Shown here: in pieces, positions 42,640-53,836 of the stretch | Position numbering within the stretch: the stretch's first letter is position 1 | How the letters are laid out: each line of letters opens with the position of its first letter | Assembly: GCA_029582265.1 (NCBI GenBank) | Contig: CM055830.1 | Span: forward strand, 23,854,163-23,918,162 | Direction: 5' to 3' | Origin: Zoroaster sp. YZ-2022 | Lineage: Eukaryota; Echinodermata; Asteroidea; Forcipulatida; Zoroasteridae | Length of the DNA: 64,000 nt | Program-made: the position numbers and the translations under genes | Notes under the pieces: model-generated | What the model was told of the DNA's origin: nothing | Database searches by the model: none | Seen by the model: only the letters and a program-made list of their open reading frames with translations

Positions 42640-43775
42640 TGTGCATATTCTATTAAAAAACAGACATATTCAAAGTTATTCATCCGTCCAGTTGCAGTTT
42701 GAAAGCTAGCTATGCTTTTTGCAAATAATCTTGAAATAAGTCACAATGAGGGTTGCGGTCTGCATATTCTATTAACCCCAACTCCCTAATCATTGTTACT
42801 GAACAATAAAAATCCTTCAAAATCCTCCAACTGCTTTTGTTAGGGTTAAAAAACAGACATATTCAAAGTTATTCATCCGTCCAGTTGCAGTTTGAACGCT
42901 AGCTATGCTGTTTGCAAATCATCTGAGCGCAACCCTCATTGTGACTTATTTCAATACGTTTCATACGACTAAAAATACAAGAAAGGATCTGCACTTTTTT
43001 CTTTCCAAAATATGCGTCTATAGTATACCTCATAAAAATGAGTGTTCACAGCCAAGTAAGAGCCAGCGCTTTAATAGATGGGTTCTAAAGTAACTGTAAC
43101 TTTCTTTAAAATATAAATAACAAAAAAGGAAAAGGAAATCAGGAAACAAATTAACTGAAATCACTTTTAGTCTTCAAACTTTAGGGAAATCTTTCTTTTT
43201 CTCTGAACTCCTTTTCCGCAAATTCACCGTTTCCTTTGAATGCGGCCAAAACAAATCTGTGCAGCTTACCCCACTACAACACTACATGTACTTATCTGGA
43301 ACAATATACACTATGTAAAATCACTGAGGAAGGAAGAGAACATTCCTCCATGATAAAATGAATGTTATTATGTTAGTTTTCTTTTCAAGGATTGATTTAT
43401 TATTATTTAGGAGCATTAGATTATATAACAGTGTAACAGGATCCGGGATGGATTCACTGTTCTTTCTTTCCTATAGGATTTTCACTGATTTTCATCTATA
43501 CCTACCCCCTTACATAATTATACACTGCACACTCTTATACACAAAACCAACTCACACACACATGTATTGCGTTGGATTACAGGCAGTGACCTCACGCTGT
43601 GTTGGCTACCGAGCGAGATTCAAACTAATTCGCCTTCAAACAAACCTTGGGTGAAGGTGCGAATTGAAGGGTGGTTAAACTTGCTTAACTTTTTCTTTAC
43701 AAACCCGACTCCTATGGGGTTGTCACATACACTGTAATAGAGGACAATCTGTACGAAAGTGTTCTTAATAAATGA
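42640..43775 (-). mobile_element. Reverse copy of element A, 5' truncated
   Basis: On the opposite strand it follows element A from its outer end (AGGACAATCTGTACGAAAGT at 43741) through the arm, skipping the insert at 37463-38147, and on through 38340-38990. Its low-coordinate end (42640-42960) repeats one segment twice (ACAGACATATTCAAAGTTAT). With element A it brackets the elongase gene as inverted ~1.1 kb repeats. Confidence 0.8.
42776..42845. mobile_element. 70-bp TTAA-flanked micro-MITE
   Basis: CCCCAACTCCCTAA...GTTAGGG between TTAA at 42772-42775 and 42846-42849. The paralogous site at 38840-38860 (ATTCTATTAAAAAAC) lacks it, with a single TTAA. The interior AATAAAAATCCTTCAAAATC and CTCCAACTGC is inverted in the copy at 53578-53659. 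Confidence 0.88.
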
Positions 43776-43877
43776 CTGAGACTCATACAGGAAACACTTG
43801 GAGCAATTCCCATTTTTTCTTTGTGTTTTCTATAAAATGACAGCACCTCAGACAATTTTTCAAGATGATTGTAAGTT

Positions 43878-44345
43878 TTGGCGATAACACGATAATATCG
43901 ATTATTGCAATTGTTTTTTATTCAATTTCGATATCGAGAATCTTTTCCAGTTATCAATATATCAATAAATCGATTTAAAAAATCAGAATTGTGAGTCGAA
44001 TCAGAAATTCCAAGTGAGAAACAAAGCAAATTACTTCAGTGTTTAGCCGACTGTGTCAGATAACGAAGGAGCTGCCATACAGGGTCCAGACCCAGACCTT
44101 TCTCTTAATCCACTGCCACTCAAAGAAATCTATTCAGATGAATTAACTGTTGGGAATTGAAGAATCTGTAAACAATGGCGCAATTGCACCTGTCTCTAAG
44201 CTAAGTGCTGGCGATTTACTGTGACGTTTGTAGAGTCTGAGTGGTACATACCTATCAGCTCTAAAGCAATCATACATGAAAAAATATATATATATATGTT
44301 TGACGATTTATCGTGGATGTAAAAAACTGCTATCGCCCAACCTTA
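43878..44345. mobile_element. MITE-like repeat rich in ATATCG
   Basis: Starts TTTTGGCGATAACACGATAA and ends CTGCTATCGCCCAACC, weakly inverted. Resembles 3250-3420. Non-coding. Confidence 0.5.
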
Positions 44346-45366
44346 GATGATTGGTGCCTTTACCAATTACACAAGTTATTTTTTGGATGGTAATTTTGTA
44401 TCGGAATATTAGAAATAATTTCCTTTAAGTTTGAATACATATGCAGGAAACCAGATTTCTTAGTACTGCATGTCTTGCATGGAGAAGCAATAAATAAGCA
44501 TAAAGCTTGGAAGACCACAACAGAAATAAATCAATTGAGACATGACACAATAAAGATTTACCAGCGGGATATATGTAATGATGAAAACAAATAACTCTAA
44601 TCAGATTTACTGCAAATCTGCAGGCCTTGAATTTCATTCTAAAAAGTGGGAAGACGATTTTCCCTTACAGTCAAGAGAACTTCTATTAGATTATCTAAAT
44701 GTCTATTAGGATTGGTATTTGTGAAACGTGTACACATTTTGACACAGACAATTATTATTTCACCAAGCGCTAGTGATTGAATCTAGTGATGGAATCTAGG
44801 CATGGGGGTATGCATTCATCTTGTTCATTTATGCACATGTATCCAATCAAAGTCTGTTACAAAACATCTTCCGAAATTTCTAGTTGTGTTATAATTTTTT
44901 TTAAATACATGAACCAATGGGTGGCATTCGTTTACCTCTGAATGAGGGCGCACTTCAGTTTGTGACATTATATGCATCAGGTCTATACTATACAATCCAC
45001 TGTATATATATATATACACTGTATATATCTGTTCTTGGTTTATCCATTGGATTATTATACTGTACATACTTATTATAGAAACTTTTAAGGGCCTGAAAAA
45101 TTGGCAACCAAAATGGAGTTTCCTGGGTCTTGAGCCTTTAAAATGTTTAATTGTCCATAGAAGTTTATCATGAAGTACTACAATGTACATGTAGATTGAC
45201 TGCTTTACTTGAAGGCACTGCTACATTGTTATATCCAATGAAGAGTGTGTTTCATATGGAGGAATGATCCACTGTCTACACACTGTATTTCATATCAGTA
45301 ACTCAAAGCAGACATAGTTGGTATCTTGTGGTTCCATTCAATATTGGTATTGTCATATATTGTTCA
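44346..45366. other. Downstream flank of RPA3, no gene seen
   Basis: AT-rich, with a short (TA)n near 45005-45025. Includes the 3' UTR of RPA3 in part, but no clear minus-strand AATAAA was found close to the stop codon. Confidence 0.4.
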
Positions 45367-45443
45367 TTAGGCTATGCTTCCTTGGATGTAATACTCAGGA
45401 AATTCTTGTGTGATCTTAACTGCCTCATCATAGAGTGTAATAT
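45367..45443 (-). CDS. RPA3: RPA3 terminal exon
   Basis: Enters with 2 nt of a split codon completing D of MDF-D. LYDEAVKITQEFPEYYIQG is the conserved C-terminal helix by which RPA3 joins the trimer core. Confidence 0.9.
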
Positions 45444-48400
45444 CTAGGGAAAAAGAAATAAATTCAACTTAATAAGTACAATATTAAGTAGCACTTTTTT
45501 GAAAACGGCAAATTTTCACAACAGGAACAGCAAAACCAACAACGAAACAGCAATGAAACCAGTACCTGTAAATTCAGGAACTTTATTACAGGAATAAAAG
45601 TTGTCCACATTGTGAGTCACATACAGACTTAATGTAACAGCTGGGACACCTGCCTATTCACACCTTGCATGAGCTGTTGAGGGCACATGTTAGATCATTG
45701 TGGGCGAAAGGGCAGCGAGAGTGCATCGCATTTGGCATATTTTGCAGTCGATGTGCGTACGCGTGGAATATCTCCAGCGATCATTGGCTGGTAGTACACA
45801 CGCGCTTAGTACCATAACATACGCACATAAAGTGTACGCACAACGCTCACTTGACGCCTTAGTGGCTATCATCAAGACACTGGGTGCAAATTCACCGCTA
45901 GAGGGCTACAATGTGCACTGAGCGGATAACTGCCCAAGACAGTTGAGACAAATGAGGGTGAATTAAAGGTTGGTAAAGAGCAGCTGCCAATATCAGCAAT
46001 AATAACTGCAACTAAGTATCTGGGGTGTGATTTGACATCAACAAAAAATTCTGAAAAAAGGGTAGCGGGTGCGGGTCTGGGTCTCCCTTTGGTCGAGAGG
46101 ACAAAGCCCCCTGAACCTCCTGGATGTTTAATTTAGAGGATTTACAGACTCCCCACAAACATATCCCCACAAACAAGAAACTAGAGGTTTGGACACAATA
46201 CAGGCTACTTCTTTCTTTCTTTGCTTGCTACTTCTCTTCTTTCAAGAAAATTTTGAGGCAAAGGGAGATTCATAAAAAATCCTGAGAAATCACAGGCTTT
46301 AAGTATGTGCATCAACAGCCAGCTGTTTATAGATATGCGTGATGTAAGATTGAATTTGCATCACACGGACTCATCCCAGGCTAATTGTTGGTTAATTCAT
46401 CCATCCTTAATGTGAATAGCAGTTTCTTTCTGGTTCTCTTACAATATAAATGACTGAATGTGGACTTTTTCTAAACGAAATCGAGCTGGGCGTTAATGAA
46501 TGGAAATAAAAGCTTGATGCTTGGTCTTTTCCTCAGGACAAATACATCAGGGTCGTCAGCTCAGTGTTTTATAAAGGCTGTGCCTGGTATCCAGGAATCT
46601 GGATACCCGACTGAAACTGTTATTACCCGGTTGCATTTTTGGGGTTCCAATTACCCGTAAATGACTTTTTAAAATTCCGACTGGACATTTAAGCCACACA
46701 AATGGAAGTCTCTGATTTTTAGTTAACAAATTGAAGAAAACTTTGATAAAGGCTTTAGAAGTAACATTTACCAACAGCCTTTCACATACTTGCTGGCTTT
46801 TGTTTGATGTATAATAATAATAATAATGTGTGGATTTATATAGCGCACGTATCCACCAACTAAGTGGTGCTCAAGGCGCATTATATTATTATCCCTGCTC
46901 ATAAGGCTCATAAATCATTCCTGAAACCATCTCAGCTCCCTGGGGAGTATACAGCTCAATTGCTGCCATTTCTAGCGCATATAGAGCAAACCAACTCTGC
47001 CTTCACAGGTACCCATTTAACCCCTGGGTGGAGAGAAGCAATTATGATTAAGTGTCTTGCTCAAGGACACAAGTGTCACGGCCGTGATTCGAACCCACAT
47101 TATGTTGCTAACACCAGAACTTGAATCCAGTAAGCTAGACCGCTCTAGTTTGTTGACTGCCATCATGCCAGTATCATGAGTTGGTATTTGTGCCTATTGT
47201 TCACAGTTACTGGATTAGTGCGAGTGTGGGACGTATGAATTCTTTTTGGATGTATGTGGGGAATGGGGATACTGTGAGTCATTTTTAATATAGGTTTTTC
47301 CGGTCAATTTTGGCAAATAAGCAGCCAATTTCACTTGCCTCTCCAGCTGCTATTGTGTTTCAAATTAAGAATTCAAGCATTCAATTTCATTTTCAGGTAT
47401 GCAAATTTATTTAGTATTATATTCAATTTTAGTAATGCACATTCGTCATCCAATAATAGCAGAGTTGGTTCGACTGGAGATTTTCACTAAAATGTTATTT
47501 TCATTTTCGTATAACGGGCATATCAATTTTGCAAAATGAGAATTCAAAAAAATACGAGAAACAAATACAAACAAACAGATTAGTTGTACAAGACAACCGA
47601 AAACTTTTCCTATCTTTACTTTAATTCAAACTTAATTTTGTTTATTCATGTGCATTTCCTGTATACTGTATATATGGCCTATTGGTCTTTTTTATCACAC
47701 TTTGTTTTGTTCATTCTCGGATTAGTTATTGGTTTTCTGACCTGGGCCTAATTCTGTAATGTGTTTTTGAAACATTTATGTTATATATTGGAGTGTTTCA
47801 TTAACCTGTTTTTTATTGTTTGAGTGTGTCTTTCTTTATCATTTTTTTTATCCTGATTTCTTAATGTCCATTCATGTGATTTCTTAATGTCCATTCATGT
47901 GATTTCTTAATGTCCATTCATGTGGTTTCTTAATGTCCATTCATGTGATTTCTTAATGTCCATTCATGTGATTTCTTAATGTCCATTCATGTGGTTTCTT
48001 AATGTCCATTCATGTGGTTTCTTAATGTCCATTCATGTGATTTCTTAATGTCCATTCATGTGGTTTCTTAATGTCCATTCATGTGATTTCTTAATGTCCA
48101 TTCATGTGATTTCTTAATGTCCATTCATGTGGTTTCTCCCTCAACCGTCAATTAAGTTGCACAAATTTCACAAATGCCAGGCCTTCATTTTTAAGGAGCG
48201 CGATCGCGCTCGCGCTCCTTACCGCTCCTAATATTTTCCAAGGAGAGCAAAACACAGCGCTCCTTAAAAAATTTCGTAGTGTACCCATTATTTTATTAAA
48301 ACCGTAATCAGTGCGGTCAAATAAAGCCTCACTTGATTCTGGTAGCATCGGCAGACTCGGCACTAAAACCGTCCTTGGCAAAAATGTACCGTCGTACATT

Positions 48401-51400
48401 GTACATGGACATGTGGATTGTCTTAACGTCCATCGAGAACGTTACTAATGTCCATTCACTGTGCTAGAATAAGCGGACACACACATGTACAGAAAACATC
48501 ACGCATGCGATCTTAATGCATGGTGTTCTGTCACGAAAATGCCCTACCTGATTTAATATTTGAGCACGTGAAGGGATGTTGAATACAATAACCTGTGGGC
48601 GTGCAATACATTTTAGTGAGGGAAAAACCTAAATGTGCCGTGCGCGGTAAAACTTGGCTAGCATTTTTTAAATTGCAAAGTAGCCTACTGTAGCATGAAA
48701 CTTGACAGAAAACAAAAATGTCAAGCGTTCAAATTTCCACATTTCTCAGGTGGAATTTGAGCAGTTTGGATATTAAACTAAGACAATAGAGCTGATAAAT
48801 TATGGTGACAAGAATTATGACTCTAAAGTTTGCAGAGCCTTACATTGATAAAATTAAAGCCGATATACAGCGGTTCGGGAAGGCTCAAAAAGATATAGAG
48901 GCATATACCGGGTACGGCTCTTCATATGTTACGAAGCACACAGCCAAATCGCTCTCCTTAAATCACTTTGGTGATTTAAGGAGAGCGATCTGTAGCTCCT
49001 CTCGTATTTATTCAAATGAAGGCCTGAAATGCCTGCCCAATAATCAATTTGACTGACAAAATACGCGCCGTGAATAGCTCCTGTGAATTTGAATGCTGTT
49101 TGAGTGGATTGTTAAATTGGATGGTTATTTTGTTTAAATCGCATGCCTACTCATAAAATGAAATTGAATAATAATTTTGAGCAGCATTCAATTTCGCGCG
49201 AAACGTGCGAATGACGCGGTGTTTAAAGCGGCTGCTTATTTCCCCAAATTGACCGGGAAAACCTATATAGAGCTGATAAATTATAGTCCACATTTATTAT
49301 GACTCTAATAAAACAAGAGAAACTTGTGTTCATATTGGTTATTTTATACATTCGGGAGTATTTACATGTTTTTTCAAAATTATTCACGAGTACCCACCCG
49401 GGTATCCAAAGATTTCCAATTTCATGTATCCAGTTCCAAAAATAACCGAAAATGCACAGCCTTAGTCCTTTGTCACATGTGGCCACTACCCCTCAATCTT
49501 TATCACATGTGGCCACTACCCTCAATCTTTATCACGTGTGGCCACTACCCTCAATCTTTATCACGTGTGGCCACTACCCTCAATCTTTATCACGTGTATG
49601 TGGCCACTACCTCAATCTTTATCACGTGTGGCCACTACTACCCTCAATCTTTATCACATGTGGCCACTACCTCAATCTTTATCACGTGTGGCCTACCCTC
49701 AATCTTTATCACTACCCTCAATCTTTATCACATGTGGCCACTACCCTCAATCTTTATCACATGTGGCCACTACCCTCAATCTTTATCACATGTGGCCACT
49801 ACCCTCAATCTTTATCACATGTGGCCACTACCCTCAATCTTTATCACATGTGGCCACTACTCTCAATCTTTATCACATGTGGCCACTACCCTCAATCTTT
49901 ATCACATGTGGCCACTACCCTCAATCTTTATCACATGTGGCCACTACCCTCAATCTTTATCACATGTGGCCACTACCCTCAATCTTTATCACATGTGGCC
50001 ACTACCCTCAATCTTTATCACATGTGGCCACTACCCTCAATCTTTATCACGTGTGGCCACTACCCTCAATCTTTATCACGTGTGGCCACTACCCTCAATC
50101 TTTATCCTTCAATGAAGACAATGAGACAAACTTTTATTCCCTTATTAAGAACTAAGATGGATAACATGCAGTCAACTTACCAAAGTCCATTTCTCCAAGG
50201 TTGACATACTGTATGCAGTTGATAACTCTGGGATTTTGACCTACATGACCTATGACCTCTGTCATACCTTCTATCAAATCCTGAAGCTGTCAAGACACAA
50301 TGGTTAAAACAGTAAATGATTACAAAGCAAAACTGAGAACCAGTGTAATTCAAATAATAATCTTGATTCTATACAACAAAATCTGAATTTCAATGATTGG
50401 GCATTGCTGAGGTAGAAATTGCCACTAGCCTACTAGCCCGAGGTTAATGGATTAACAGAATAATTACATCTGCTAGGTTTGATGGTCTGGGCTAGTGTAC
50501 ACAAATATTAAACACATCATCACAATTCAAACAAAAACTTTAGATTTTTGCTGATAGCATGAAGCAGCCGTTTGGCATGGTACAGAAAAACTCACGTAGA
50601 ACAATAATTGTTTTAGGTCTTTTTCTGTGATGGCTCCGAGACTCTGGAATCATCTTCCAACTAAAATAAAATCTTGTCATCTTATACATGTAACTAGATT
50701 TAAGTCGCTGCTTAAAACTCATCTTATGTCACAATTCTTCAAAGATGATGTTTATTTGTAATTGCATTGTATGTATCTCAGTATATAATTTTTTTCTATG
50801 CTATCATTGTACATGTATATTGTTAGTATTCATGTTTCTCTTTGGTTTCCGTGCCTTGAGCGCCCAGCAGGGTGGATATGTGCATGCTACAAATCTTTAT
50901 TATTATTATCATTAAACAAGATGCAACCAAAGTAAAAAGTTGTTGCATCTTGTTGTCCTCAGAACAAAAGAACTATGGCTGTGCCGGGTATCCGGGTACC
51001 CAGATACCTGACCAAAACTGTTATGATCCGGTTCTATTTTTCGGTTCCAATTACCCGTAAATGACTTCTTAAAATTTCAAGTGAACATTTAAGCCACACA
51101 AATGGAAGTCTCCAATTTTTGTTAACAAAATGTGTGTAGCAAATGGGGATGCTATGAGTCGTTTTTAATATAGAGGCAGGAAATTATTACAGGAAGTCCA
51201 CATTTATTATGACTCTAATAAAACAAGAGAATCTTTAGTTCATATTGGTTATTTTATACATTCAGGAAAATTTGTGTTTTTACAAAATTGTTTACATGTA
51301 ATCGGGTAGCCAAAGATTTCCAATTTCCAATCTGGTTCCCGAAATATCTGAAAACGCAGCCTTAAAAAGAACCATTGTTGTAACTGGTGGATATTGTAAA

Positions 51401-51902
51401 ATGCCTCTAGGGGGTTAGGGTGAATTTATTGACACTCTTTGCATGGTTGTTTTATTTTGACCTTTCAAAAAGCTACTAAAAACAAAGGAAGGCTAGTACA
51501 TTTCAGTTGTTACTGGTCATGCTGGCAAATACAAATTAATTTTGTCCCCAGTGAAACCAGACCTTCTCATGTTAAAATATGTGTTAAATGCCATAAACCA
51601 TGATGTAAACCGATACCATTAAAGTCTGTGTTTACTGAAATGTGAAAATGTAAAATCCCTAGTAAACATTTTACTATTACAATTACTTGTCTGATGACCA
51701 AAAAAAATACATTTTGGACATCTTATTACTTATTAGGATGAAACTGAAACATGTTTTATGAATATATACCAATTTTTTTTTTAAATTTATATCATACAAA
51801 ATTATTTTGTGAGAAAAGTGAGCTTACTGGATCTTGCAATATCACTTGAACATCCACATCATCGCTTAGTCCCAACACAAAAGATGTTCCATTTGGGTCA
51901 AT
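45367..51902 (-). CDS. RPA3: RPA3 (replication protein A 14 kDa subunit), last three coding exons
   Basis: RPA3 is the small OB-fold subunit of the RPA heterotrimer that binds single-stranded DNA in replication and repair. Exons on the minus strand: 51902-51828 (IDPNGTSFVLGLSDDVDVQV, ILQDP), 50286-50181 (LQDLIEGMTEVIGHVGQNPR, VINCIQYVNLGEMDF) and 45443-45367 (DITLYDEAVKITQEFPEYYI, QGSIA, stop TAA). The acceptors CTACAG, TTGACAG and CCCTAG and the donors GTAAGC and GTAAGT are all canonical, and phases are 0 then 1. They align with human RPA3 IHPTGKMFILSD...LDEEISGIVEVVGRV...[23 protein letters not shown] (recalled). The ~30 N-terminal residues must come from an upstream exon, not found in 51903-55880 and perhaps beyond the satellite. 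Confidence 0.9.
46810..47150 (-). mobile_element. tRNA-derived SINE, copy 3 (reverse)
   Basis: Reverse complement of the 8326-8665 family: the (AAT)n tail first, then TATATAGCGCACGTATCCAC, AAGTGTCTTGCTCAAGGACA and the B-box complement GGCCGTGATTCGAACCCACA. The head is cut at GACCGCTCTAG. Confidence 0.87.
47854..48137. repeat. 23-bp minisatellite, 12 copies
   Basis: Unit TGATTTCTTAATGTCCATTC ATG, with a GGTTTC variant interspersed. Confidence 0.97.
48179..49025. mobile_element. Innermost element, hAT-like
   Basis: AGGCCTTCATTT and AAATGAAGGCCT are inverted and flanked by CAAATGCC (48171-48178) and GAAATGCC (49026-49033), an 8-bp duplication with one change. Includes the palindromes GCGCGATCGCGCTCGCGC near 48199 and CGCTCTCCTTAAATCA...TGATTTAAGGAGAGCG at 48950-48988. 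An 84-codon frame at 48802-49056 is not recognised. Confidence 0.8.
49468..50106. repeat. 29-bp minisatellite, 22 copies
   Basis: Unit CCCTCAATCTTTATCACATG TGGCCACTA. The GTGTGG variant (CACGTG) dominates both edges and CACATG dominates the centre. It starts 3 nt after the hAT terminal CAGCCTTA and ends ~75 nt before the donor side of an RPA3 exon. All three forward frames are largely open, because 29-bp units cycle through frames without stops. Confidence 0.97.
50181..50286 (-). CDS. RPA3: RPA3 middle exon
   Basis: 35 codons plus one base. VINCIQYVNLGE covers the last strands of the OB fold. Canonical splice sites on both sides. Confidence 0.9.
50550..50915 (+). mobile_element. LINE 3' end (reverse transcriptase tail plus 3' UTR)
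   Basis: Translates to APRLWNHLPTKIK-like text followed by THLMSQFFKDDVYL and a stop at ~50758 (MAPRLWNHLPTKIKSCHL; RFKSLLKTHLMSQFF), typical of CR1/L2-type LINE C-termini. The 3' UTR ends CCTTGAGCGCCCAGCAGG...TTATTATTATTATC. Heavily 5'-truncated. In an RPA3 intron. Confidence 0.8.
50975..51364. mobile_element. hAT MITE, 390 bp, perfect 8-bp target duplication
   Basis: TATGGCTGTGCCGGGTATCC at the left and AACGCAGCCTTA at the right, flanked by AAAAGAAC (50967-50974 and 51365-51372). Same ends as 20736-24470. In an RPA3 intron. Confidence 0.92.
51828..51902 (-). CDS. RPA3: RPA3 exon, first seen in window
   Basis: 25 codons, phase 0 on both sides, starting IDPNG after CTACAG. The preceding exon should end near human residue ~33 (GRLEK) and was not found. 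Confidence 0.88.
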
Positions 51903-53573
51903 CTGTAGAAAAGAACATATATTGTTATCTATAGATGAAAGCCAAAACATTGTTATTGTAGATAGTGTTTGTTTTCATTGAAATTTGGAAGGAAGGACGC
52001 TCACCAATTGAAAGGGATTTCGATGCTGTGTTTCTCTATTGTCTTAACGTTAGTTGTCTTAACGTTATTTTGACAAACTTAAAAAAAAAAATTAAACTAT
52101 GTTATCCCAGCCTAACTATGTTATCCCAGCCTAACTATGTTATCCCAGCCTAACGTTAAACTTAAAGTAACAACATGACTAAAATTTCAGAAAGAATACA
52201 AATGCCACTTTTTACTATCCAAATATGACAAATTTCACAGATTTTCCTTTAAAAGATGATAGAGAATTCACTTAAGAAGAGGAAAGTGTAGTCAATTGAG
52301 GATTGGAAACGATATTGTGGGAGATTTTGAGAAATGAATGTATGCACATTCAATGAGCTGTTGGCCATTTTGTCATCTGCTAAAACACACGCAACAGACA
52401 TTGTGCACAAGTGGCGGTTGGGTTCAACATTCTTTCCCAAATTTCAAAAGAAAAGTAACTGTTTACCCTAAGGCCCAAAAAAAAATAGTTGTGTTTCCTA
52501 TTGCACTGAAAAAAAAATTAGGGTGGGTAGGTGGGTAATATCTTTTTTTTTTTGCTCTAAATTTATTAGCCAAAAATATTAGGGTGGGATGACGGTCAAT
52601 TTTATTTTTTTTAATTTTTTTTTTTGCGCACTCATTTGTAACAGGTAATAAGTGACAATGTCAGATTTAATACTGTATATATTAATACTACCTATCAGCA
52701 CTGTATATTCACTGGTTGAAAGCAGATGGTTGTGAGTACAAATACACAAGAGCAAGCCACTTTTTTTCAAAGGCTACCGTTAACACCCATTTATTGTTTA
52801 CCGACATGTCAAGCAAAACAAACATTTACACTCAGTATGACTACAAAAACCTGCAATATGTTACTGTTGTGTTTCATTACTTTGTCTTCAATAAATATGG
52901 AGAAATAAATAAAATAAAATATACATGTATTCCATGTTTTATGTTGTTTACTTTCTTTATAAAGGCTGTATTTGCATATTTTCAGTTGTGTCTAATACAA
53001 CCATCAGAGTTACTCTAATTATAGTTAATACACTGTCTAGCACAGCCACATATCAGTTATGAATGAAGAAATACACATACCAACAATAACTTGATTACGG
53101 TCAGTAATGTTATTTATTGGAAAACGAAACAATTTTACAAAAGGGCGGCTTATATGCTGAGGTATGAAGAAGAAATGCACATGTAAGCAAAGATCGTTTG
53201 TAAAATAACTTAAGGTGTAAAAAACTTCTGTTCTAACAAACAAAAACAGAAACCTGCAAAACATGGCATGTAAAATACCGATTGTCACCAAAAAATTTAT
53301 CGTCCAAGGAATTACATTCTCATCCAGTGCACTATTTTGATTCAGTCATTGGAAGGCACTCAGACGACTATTGCTCATTGCAGTTAGCACGTTGTGCAAT
53401 GCCCTATGCACAGCGCGTAACAAATTTTTCTATTGGTCGAACGAGAACAATACGTCATCATACAACCAATAGAAATATTTGTTACGCGCTGTGTGCAATG
53501 CCTATAGCGCGTAAAACGTTTTCTCATTGGTCGAACGAGAACACATACCTTGTCATACAACCATTAGAAATAT
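51903..53573. other. No exon seen; short repeats
   Basis: Three tandem AACTATGTTATCCCAGCCT units occur at 52096-52155. A MITE edge AAGGCCCAAAAAAAAATAG lies near 52470, with mirrored TTAGGGTGGG words to 52600. A duplicated segment around GTTACGCGCTGTG/TTGGTCGAACGAGAAC occurs at 53390-53560. Open frames here lack homology I recognise. Confidence 0.45.
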
Positions 53574-53577
53574 TTAA

Positions 53578-53659
53578 CCCTAACTCCCTAGACAACAAAG
53601 GCAGTTGGAGGATTTTGAAGGATTTTTATTGTTCACTAACAATGCTTAGGGAGTTAGGG
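53578..53659. mobile_element. 82-bp TTAA-flanked micro-MITE
   Basis: CCCTAACTCCCTA...TAGGGAGTTAGGG, a near-perfect palindromic terminus, between TTAA at 53574-53577 and 53660-53663. Same family, reverse orientation, as 42776-42845. Confidence 0.9.
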
Positions 53660-53660
53660 T

Positions 53661-53836
53661 TAAGTAAGACTAATTGCGGTGACACCATGTGGAATCTCAA
53701 TTGAGTAGTAATTAATTCTGAAAAGAACTGGAGGTACAACTCGACGTTTCGATCAGTATGCTCTGATCATCCTCAGGAGAACTAATTACTACTCAATTGA
53801 GATTCCACATGGTGTCACCGCAATTAGTCTTACTTA
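53661..53836. mobile_element. Hairpin element with ~53-bp perfect arms
   Basis: Left arm (AAGTAAGACTAATTGCGGTG...GAGTAGTAATTA) is repeated exactly inverted at 53783-53835. The ~70-nt loop holds CGACGTTTCGATCAGTATGC then TCTGATCATCCTCAGG, the same tail motif as near 85-125 and 55333-55365 in the window. Confidence 0.88.

Larger units (their letters stand above)
47290..49267. mobile_element. Middle inverted-repeat element of the nest
   Basis: GGTTTTTCCGGTCAATTTTG...AAATAAGCAGCC at the left is mirrored by GGCTGCTTATTTCCCC...TTGACCGGGAAAACC at the right (~37 nt, few mismatches), flanked by TATA. It interrupts the hAT MITE sequence TTAATATAG/AGTCCACATTTATTATGAC. Contains the 23-bp array and the innermost element. 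No coding. Confidence 0.82.
46573..49464. mobile_element. hAT-derived outer element of a three-level nest
   Basis: Starts AAAGGCTGTGCCTGGTATCC and ends CCGAAAATGCACAGCCTTA, homologous to the ends of 50975-51364 and 20736-24470. The 390-bp MITE at 50975-51364 shows what the outer element looks like without inserts. Here a SINE and two inverted-repeat elements have been added. No 8-bp duplication is visible, so one flank may have been rearranged. Lies in an RPA3 intron. Confidence 0.8.

Noticed and set aside
47854..48137. CRISPR-like regular repeats
   Set aside because: Head-to-tail units with no unique spacers, in an animal genome. The same holds for the other arrays.
49324..50204. Three forward frames of 205-263 codons
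   Set aside because: A 29-bp unit with no stop in any forward frame. No protein family resemblance.
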